From Hypericum androsaemum (taxonomy: Eukaryota > Streptophyta > Magnoliopsida > Malpighiales > Hypericaceae), in assembly GCA_963995505.1 (NCBI GenBank), contig OZ023183.1, positions 17,480,671-17,544,670 on the forward strand: a stretch of DNA of 64,000 nt, in the 5' to 3' direction. Under the pieces are notes generated by a model. That model saw nothing but the letters and a program-made list of their open reading frames with translations. It had not been told where the DNA came from and did no database searches. Shown one piece after another: positions 57,089-64,000 of the stretch. The position numbers and the translations under genes are program-made. Positions within the stretch are counted from its first letter, which is position 1, and each line of letters opens with the position of its first letter.

Positions 57089-58983
57089 TTATGGTGGGGC
57101 CCGGCGGTGAATTAATTAAGGTTATATTTCGGTTTTTACAAGAATGTTTTTGATCAAGTTAGTTAAAATTGTAAATTAATTACGCAGTTATATATATAAA
57201 TTATGGAGTTTTGATATTGAGTGGTTATAAATTAATCAAAGTTATTGGGTTTGATTCTTAAAAATATAGTTGCGATAATTAAAATTTGAAAATATAGTTT
57301 AGTCGATTAAATAGATCCGAGCCAATTTTGACCGTTCCATATTATAAATTTCTGAGTGGCGAATATGAAAGTCCAACTTCTTTTATCGGCTGGTATTCTT
57401 AATCTTATTATTGTACCAGAAAGAGGTCTTATCTTTCTAGGGTTCTTTTGACTTTGCCGTAAGCAATTCAAGGAATTAAATCACTAGTTCTGATTTTTTG
57501 GTGCCAGTGGCGAATCTGCCAGAGAATAATTAAAAGTTAATATGTAAGTATCTTTAGTCAGAGATCACAATTACGAGTTTGAACTTACTCGACTCGAATT
57601 TGTTTATGACTGATGCATGATATAGCTTGTCGTAGTCTAGTGCCTATCCCGGTCGATTTACTTATGGTTAAAAATTCTGTACACACAACAAGAATGAGTC
57701 AACAACAGTGGGTTACATGCTAAATCTGTTCCTAAAATATTAGACAAGAAAAAGTAAATTCTATAAAAATTCACTGATAAATTTTTCATTAAATATAGTG
57801 CCTAATCAAATTTGGTTGGCGGCCGATAGCGACTTTTAACCAACCACTAGCCATCACTTATTTAATTTTCAGGGCGAAGTTTACAATTGAGAAGTAGCCA
57901 TTCTCGTGTCCTTCACTCCGTGTTGAACAAAAGGCTTATTAATGCATTTCATAGAGAAATGTGACTTGTAGCTTATGTAATTATCTAGGTAGACATAATT
58001 TGGAAAAATTGATTACGTCTTGTGCCATTAGGTTAAATAACTCTTGGCTAATCCTTCTATCCGCCACGTAACATCACAATTAAACGACTCACTTCCAAGA
58101 ATCCGCTTGCCGGTGATAGAAATCGGAAGAAACCAAACCGCGGCTCCGTTCGGACATCCTCGACCTCGACAACGAGATTGAAGTAAATTTTTTATTATTC
58201 TTTATCTGTTTTTCTGATAAGTAAAATTTTTTTCTGTAATATTTACAACTTAAATAAAGTAAAATTCTCTCTTTCAGAGTTGCGATCGCTAATCTCATTA
58301 CAACTATTTTTTATCTGCTTTCTATACTTGAATAAATAAGACCCAGTATTTTCTTTGGTCTAATCGCGCTCCAGTTGAGAAGTATCTTTTGCGTTCATAT
58401 TAAGTCTTAAAGCCAAAAATTTTAAAGGGAATTTAAGTTTTTTATTATTGGATAACTCCGTCTCGTATATAATGGTTGTGAGGTTAAAGTGGTCCAATTT
58501 GCGCATTACAAATCCAACCATTAAATAGCCGCAGGTGCCTTTGTCTCCGCGTAAATCAACGTTCTATCACTTTTTTCGGGAGGCCATCAAGTTTCGGCTG
58601 CTTCCTTGTGTCCCTTGTTGCTAAGATTTAGAATTTTTATATTTAACTTAAAAATTATAAGTAGATAAATAATCTATATTTATAAATAAGTTTAACTCAT
58701 TCACAATTAGTAAAATAATAATCTTAATATACTCTCTCAAACGAAACAAATAAAGTAGAAGTTTACACGAATTTTACCAACGTGTCATGACACGAAATCG
58801 CTTACCAACAACGAGCCACATGTCTCAAAAGATCAATTGATTCTAATACCGTGTTAGAATCTTCTTCCATTTGATCTGATTCCATTAAACCTTCACTGTC
58901 ATAAATAAGATCCATTCATTTCGCGGGGATATTTCTTATCCCACACTTCGGTATTCTCTTCTGGAACCTCGAGATTTACCACT
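57089..58983. other. AT-rich intergenic DNA upstream of the SCPL gene
   Basis: No gene or defined repeat is recognised. Confidence 0.5.
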
Positions 58984-58990
58984 TATATAT
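58984..58990 (+). promoter_or_regulatory. TATA box of the SCPL gene
   Basis: TATATAT, 48 bases before the ATG at 59038. Confidence 0.5.
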
Positions 58991-60854
58991 GGCCGAATCA
59001 TCAAGCCCAAATTTATTTATCAGCGAAGGAACAAACCATGGAGGAGAAGGGTTACTTTCACTTTGTTCTTCTACTTCTGCTGCTTCAGCTATGCTCATTA
59101 TACATTCGGATGGCTGATGGTTCTGGCTCAGCGGTAAAGTTCCTTCCAGGCTTCCAAGTTGCCACTTCCCTTTGAAATGGAAACTGGGTGAGGACTAATC
59201 CTTCATGTTTTTTGAGCAATTTTACGTTTCTTAGTTTTGAAATAATAAAAAATGAGTTATTGGCCACTAATTACATATACATCAAAAGGTATTGTTAATA
59301 TTCATGTCATAAAAATATCAATAAATTGTGGTTATTTCTTTCTCTTTATTCAAGTCACAGATTTTTTTGGTATCTAATGAAATTCAAATGTTACACTATA
59401 TTGATATATTTTTATTACATCAAGACGACAATTACAAATTTGAAATAATTCAGAAGAAGAAAAATAATGTAAAAATTATCAAATAAGCAAGACTATCCTA
59501 AATTATTATCTTAAAATATTTTTCAAATTTGTAAACTATATAAAAATATCATTTTATGCAAAAGTTGAGACTGATAGTTAACACTAAGATTTTCTAAAAA
59601 AATATTAATTATTATGATAGAGTAGTTATCTAATTTTAACACTAGTTTTGACTTGGAACCGAGATCATTTATCAATTTGGAAAAATTAGCAGTTTAGAGA
59701 GTATCATTTTAGAAGAATTCTAATAATGTAAAATTTTCCGTAAATGTGAAGACCACGTTTGCATGGGGCTATATTAATTGTCTACTGTTAATGTTAGGTA
59801 CATTGGCGTGGGAGAAGCAGAGGAGGTTCAGCTCTTCTACTATTTTGTCAAGTCAGAAAGGAATGCCGAAGTGGACCCGCTGGTGCTCTGGCTTACCGGT
59901 GGCCCTGGCTGCTCTACCCTCTCTGCTTTGCTTTTCGAAATTGGTTAGATTTTACTATCTATATTTTTATTAAGATGTTTTACTCAATTTATTATTTTCT
60001 ATTTCTGTATATTTTGATGAGATATATGATTATGAAGGTCCACTACTAGTTGAGGCGGTGGAGTACGATGGGAGCTTACCTAAGCTGAGGTTAAATCCCT
60101 ATTCTTGGACTAAGGTAGCTACCAACTTTTTTTTCTCTCAAGGATATGGCTTAGAGTCTTTCACTAAGGAAGCGGATTACATGATATAAGAGAATAGTAT
60201 CTATAGATATAACAACAGTAAACATAAAGATAAATTTCGTATTGTACCCCGCTGATGCGATGAAATCACACTGTCAGATAGTGAAGTTGGTTATCTTAGT
60301 CATAATAGTAGTTTCAGGAATTAACAAAGACCTAATCGGATAAATGCTGACCAAAGTGTCACCTATCAAGCATAGAGTTACATACGAGATGCAACTCCGT
60401 GCTAACGAGCACAGTGATGCATTCGAAATGCACACAAGTGAGAGCCAAGGTCAGACGAGTACTCTGAAAACAAATTTAGCAAATAGTATCAACCGTGTAA
60501 ACACAATAAATACGTACATACATTAGATCAGAACAAGTCTTGATCAAAACAAAAGACAATAACCGTGACAATCCAACAGAGCATAAAGAAGCAAAAATAA
60601 AAATACATACAACTAATAATTAAAACATTAAACCGGAGTGGTGGTGGTTTACAGTGACCAGCCCTTCCGATACCCTATCGTGGCCGGCTCCGGATCCGGT
60701 AGTGCTACCAACTTGTTCGATCCTACTATTACGTAATCCAATATATTTTTGACCAGAAGCCAAAATTTGGCATCACGGTCAACTTTGAAAATTTTAAAAT
60801 ATATATTTTTTAATTATTCTTACGATGATCTCAATTTAACGGTTAAATTTTTTA

Positions 60855-62091
60855 GGGAAAAGTTTACTTTAGTACTTTGTGATTTGAACATTTGACACAT
60901 AAATGTTTGTGATTTAAAACTCATCAAAAATGTTCCATGTGGTTTCACGGGCTCATCAATTAAAGGCTTGGATAGCTATCTGAGCCTAGTCAGCATCCTC
61001 GTCGCTCGCCATGTCAGAATGATGCCATTTTTAGTCCTACGTGGCACGCCACGTAGGATGAAATCATTATCCAAAATTGCTGACGTGGCTAGTCGCAAAA
61101 ATTTGAAACAATCACTCATTTCTTTTATATTTATCGAAAAAGCCTTCTTCTTCCTCTTCACCCTTGCTCTCAAATGATTAAATAATTAAATTATTTGCAA
61201 CTAGAACAAAATAATTAAATTAATTGGCAATTTTCTCAAATGGAAGTAGATAAATTAAAAACAAACCTACACAGAAAGAAATCTCCTTCTTCCCCAAAAC
61301 AAAACTTCACATGGCCGCCGCTCAAAATCACCTCCTTCCCTAAAACCAAACCCCAATCGGATCTTGGTGCCCGGCCTCCCGCCAATGGCCCGTGGAGAAC
61401 TCGACGGCTGTGAGCAAGGCTATTGCCCAGTACACCGTCGACGCCCAGCTCCATGTCATCTTCGAGGAGTCCGGGAGGTCCTTCGACTTGAAACCAAGAG
61501 CCCAGGAGATGACTAGATCCGCAACTAGGTGGCTTGAGACTCTTGAAAAGAAGCAAAATACTTGATGAGGACTACACTTGCTTTGGCCAGATTTTTTCAT
61601 TTGTTTCGTTTAAAATATTGTAGTTCTATAAATTATATAAGTTGTGGGTACTTGCTTGCTTACAAGAATTGGCCTTTTATGTTCGTTTCTTTCCTTGTTT
61701 CTTTCCCAAATATTTTTGAATGCGAGAGGAAGAAGGATCGTGGAGTTCTTGAAGCGTTGTGGGTTTCTTCTTAAAGGGTGGAGGGAGGAAGAAGGGGTTG
61801 TTTGGAAATGGGGGGTTTTTGAAAAACATTATTGGATTATTTTGATTTTTTTAAGTTGCCATGTCAGCAATTTCGGATAAAAATTTCATCCTACGTAGCA
61901 CAATATTTTGGACAAAAAGGGCATCGTTTCGATATGGCAAGTGACAAGGATACTGACTAGGCTTGGATAGCTATCTGAGCTTTTAATTGATGAGCTCGTG
62001 AAACTATAGGGGACTGTTTTGATGAGTTTTAAACCACAAACTTTTATGTGTCAAATACCCAAACTACAGGGTACTAAAGTAGACTTTTTCC
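60855..62091. mobile_element. TIR element in SCPL intron 3, Mutator-like
   Basis: Ends GGGAAAAGTTTACTTTAGTAC and the complement of GGAAAAAGTCTACTTTAGTAC, with inverted arms of roughly 200 bases (shared GGCTTGGATAGCTATCTGAGC and GATGAGTTTTAAACCACAAA-like segments). Flanks AAATTTTTTA (60845-60854) and AAATTTTTA (62092-62100) fit a 9-bp target duplication with one T indel. The interior has no transposase but carries gene-like sequence. The ends match those of 39495-40599. Confidence 0.84.
61392..61487 (+). pseudogene. Phytochrome N-terminal fragment captured in the TIR element
   Basis: The frame reads VENSTAVSKAIAQYTVDAQL, then HVIFEESGRSFD. This matches the N-terminal extension of phytochrome B/E-type photoreceptors, where SKAIAQYTVDARLHAVFEQSG-like text is typical. 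It is only about 32 codons. The sequence before and after in the same frame does not look like phytochrome. It is not a functional gene; the match is from memory of the family. Confidence 0.7.
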
Positions 62092-64000
62092 AAATTTTTA
62101 ATCATTTTCTTTGATCTTCCATACTTCACTTTGTAATCAACTTAATATGTCATGAAAACCACAAAATTATTCGTTTCAGAGTTCGAGCATAATTTTCGTA
62201 GATATGCCTGTTGGCATTGGCTTCTCTTACACAAAAACCCAAAGCGCTTCCCATTCAAGTGATTTTTTACAAGGTCGCCAAGCGGACAAATTCACGAGAA
62301 AGGTACACTGATTTGAACCTTTTTCCGGTTAAACAAATTATATAACTAATAGATTCATAACTCTGAGCATCAACATTTAATCTTTTGTAAGTTAATTAAT
62401 CTGTGTATATATTTGTTTCTGTAGTGGCTAATGGATCATCCAGAGTTCAAGGGGAATCCATTCTTCGTGGGTGGAGATTCCTACTCTGGCATTACTGTTC
62501 CAGCAGTAGCTCAGTTCATCCCACAAAGTTAGTACATGTTTTTTTTTTCGAGTTGATAACCGTCGGGCTCTATTTAGAGACGGTTCTCCAATTGTGTCTT
62601 TTACATTCGTGAATTTTGAACCGAATACCTTCTAAAATCAGGTAAAGTAAGTACATCATGTAACACAAACAATGCAATTTTAAAAATTGGAGATAGAAGT
62701 CAAATATTCCTTGATTTCTTTAAGCTTTAAAATGTATGTCGTCCTTGCGCAGGGAACGAAGAGGGAACCAATCCTCCAGTAGATCTAAAGGTTCGATTTC
62801 CTGAGTTCTCGCTTACTCTTGTATCAGTAATTGCTATGAAGGCCATAGACATGGTGATACAGTTCAGTTTAGCTAATTTTTACATAACAACCACATAACA
62901 CATAAATTTAGTAATAAAAGAGTTAAATCGTTATGTCCGTTGTAATCAATAGATCTCGAGTATGAATACCCGAGTGAGAACATAGCCGTGTTAAAATTCA
63001 GTAAGAGTTCAATTTGGTTCAAATCTAAATTAGTCAACTTATTGATACGTAAGTATATAGATTTCGGGAAAAAAATATACACATAACAACTAACTTGGAT
63101 ACACTCTTTAGACATATTATTCCGTGACCAGGGATACCTAGTTGGGAACGGCATAACGGATCCAATATCTGAAGGCAATTCAAAAGTTCCATATCCTCAT
63201 GGGATGGCACTTATATCTGATGAACTCTATGAGGTGACATCCGAAATTTGTTACCAATTTGTCACATTAATTTCTCTCTATTCTAATTTAACGGTCATCA
63301 AGTTTAATTATTGTATCAAATTGTATCAGTCCTTGAAGACAAGCTGTAGAGGAGAGTACCAATTCCAATTGACAGACCCCAGCAATGTGGAGTGCTATTA
63401 TCATTTAGAGGCTTTCCATGAGGTGCTTAATTAATTATGCCCCTAATTTCTTTTACGTACTTGAATTATTATCTTTTTTTTTCTTTTCTAGTAAAATAAA
63501 AAAATCGGGTCTTTGACATTATATGATTTTTTTTTGTTGCCAGTGTATTATAGGAATTAATACAGTACACATCCTGGGGCCAATTTGCGCTTTTGCGTCC
63601 CCCAAACCAGCAGAGATACAATTCCAAGGGAGGAGGGAGATGTCCCTTTCCATGATATCTTCCCGTCTCCTGGATTCTGACGATCCTCCTATTCCGGAAT
63701 TTCAATGTCGAGTTGTCTACGCTAGCCTTCTTTCTGTTTTTAAGACTTTACGGCTTAAGTAGAAAAATCGATTTCAAATATCGGGAATACAATTGCGTTA
63801 AAATTTGTTAGGCTAAAACCCAAATTATACAACTGCCTAGAGAGAAAAAAAAGAGTTGACCATAATTATAGATGCCGAGGTATTCTACTAACCAACTTGT
63901 CGTAATATGTGACTCGCAGAGTTATGTGTATTTATTGGCTTCCTATTGGGCTAATGATATTCGTGTCAGGGATGCGTTGCACATTAGAGAGGTAAGAAGA

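Larger units (their letters stand above)
59038..64000 (+). pseudogene. Serine carboxypeptidase-like (SCPL) acyltransferase gene, partial, with two frameshifts
   Basis: Exons: 59038-59187 (signal peptide MEEKGYFHFVLLLLLLQLCS, VKFLPGF), 59798-59943 ([28 protein letters not shown]), 60038-60114 (VEYDGSLPKL, NPYSWTK), 62180-62302 (IIFVDMPVGIGFSYTKT), 62425-62527 (nucleophile Ser in GGDSYSGI), 62754-62790, 63132-63233 (GYLVGNGITDP), 63330-63422, 63544-63711 and 63920-63991 (SYWANDIRVRDALHIRE). The Asp and His of the triad lie beyond the window. The family includes peptidases and acyltransferases that use glucose esters. Two faults break the frame: one in exon 1 near 59158-59162 (a base too many after GFQ) and one in exon 6 near 62759-62761 (a base missing in GAAGAG). 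All other exons are clean, so this is either a young pseudogene or a sequencing error. Intron 3 (2.1 kb) holds a TIR element. Confidence 0.85.

Noticed and set aside
1..64000. CRISPR arrays, operons, ribosome binding sites, rRNA genes.
   Set aside because: The window is plant nuclear DNA; nothing of this kind was found. tRNA genes were not found by eye, but a covariance search would be needed to exclude them.

Overview
The window is nuclear DNA from a flowering plant, almost certainly a eudicot. It has split genes with short GT-AG introns, AT-rich intergenic DNA and plant-only gene families (S1-type bZIP, PHLOEM PROTEIN 2-LIKE A10, LCAT-like 1, serine carboxypeptidase-like). It also has dense copia LTR retrotransposons, LINE tails carrying a plant RNase H domain, and terminal-inverted-repeat (TIR) elements. 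The species cannot be fixed from the sequence alone.

Layout. 1-9.4 kb: a LINE RNase H fragment split by a complete but decayed copia element (386-9191, TSD GTCTG, PBS matching initiator tRNA-Met). The element carries an unrecognised ORF upstream of gag. 9.4-14 kb: AT-rich DNA with a 1.1-kb long-TIR element (11598-12681). 14.1-14.5 kb: a bZIP gene on the minus strand. 14.7-19.3 kb: AT-rich DNA without genes. 19.3-24.6 kb: a 12-exon minus-strand gene of the DUF2045/KIAA0930 family, reconstructed exon by exon to 392 aa. 25.3-32.6 kb: a second, minus-strand copia element with a chimeric right LTR. 33.6-33.9 kb: a small conserved plant gene of unknown function. 34.3-35.99 kb: an internally deleted relative of the first copia element. 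37.0-37.9 kb: a 5'-truncated LINE with target duplication, then a solo LTR. 38.3-40.7 kb: a TIR element with a second foldback element, carrying a 0.7-kb GGA-rich array, inserted in its right arm. 41.9-43.1 kb: the PP2-A10-like gene. 44.8-47.3 kb: a truncated LINE. 47.8-50.2 kb: a BSD-domain gene. 51.2-51.6 kb: another decayed LINE RNase H tail. 52.1-53.5 kb: an LCAT-like lipase gene. 56.6-57.1 kb: a small intronless plant gene. 59.0-64.0 kb: a serine carboxypeptidase-like gene or pseudogene that runs off the window. Its large third intron holds a TIR element that appears to carry a phytochrome gene fragment.

The host genes are independent housekeeping, regulatory or metabolic genes; I see no operon-like or pathway cluster. 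The most interesting material is in the mobile DNA: the extra ORF of the copia element, its G-box-rich LTR promoter, a 3'-UTR segment copied into its reverse transcriptase, and a TIR family whose two copies here carry quite different cargo.
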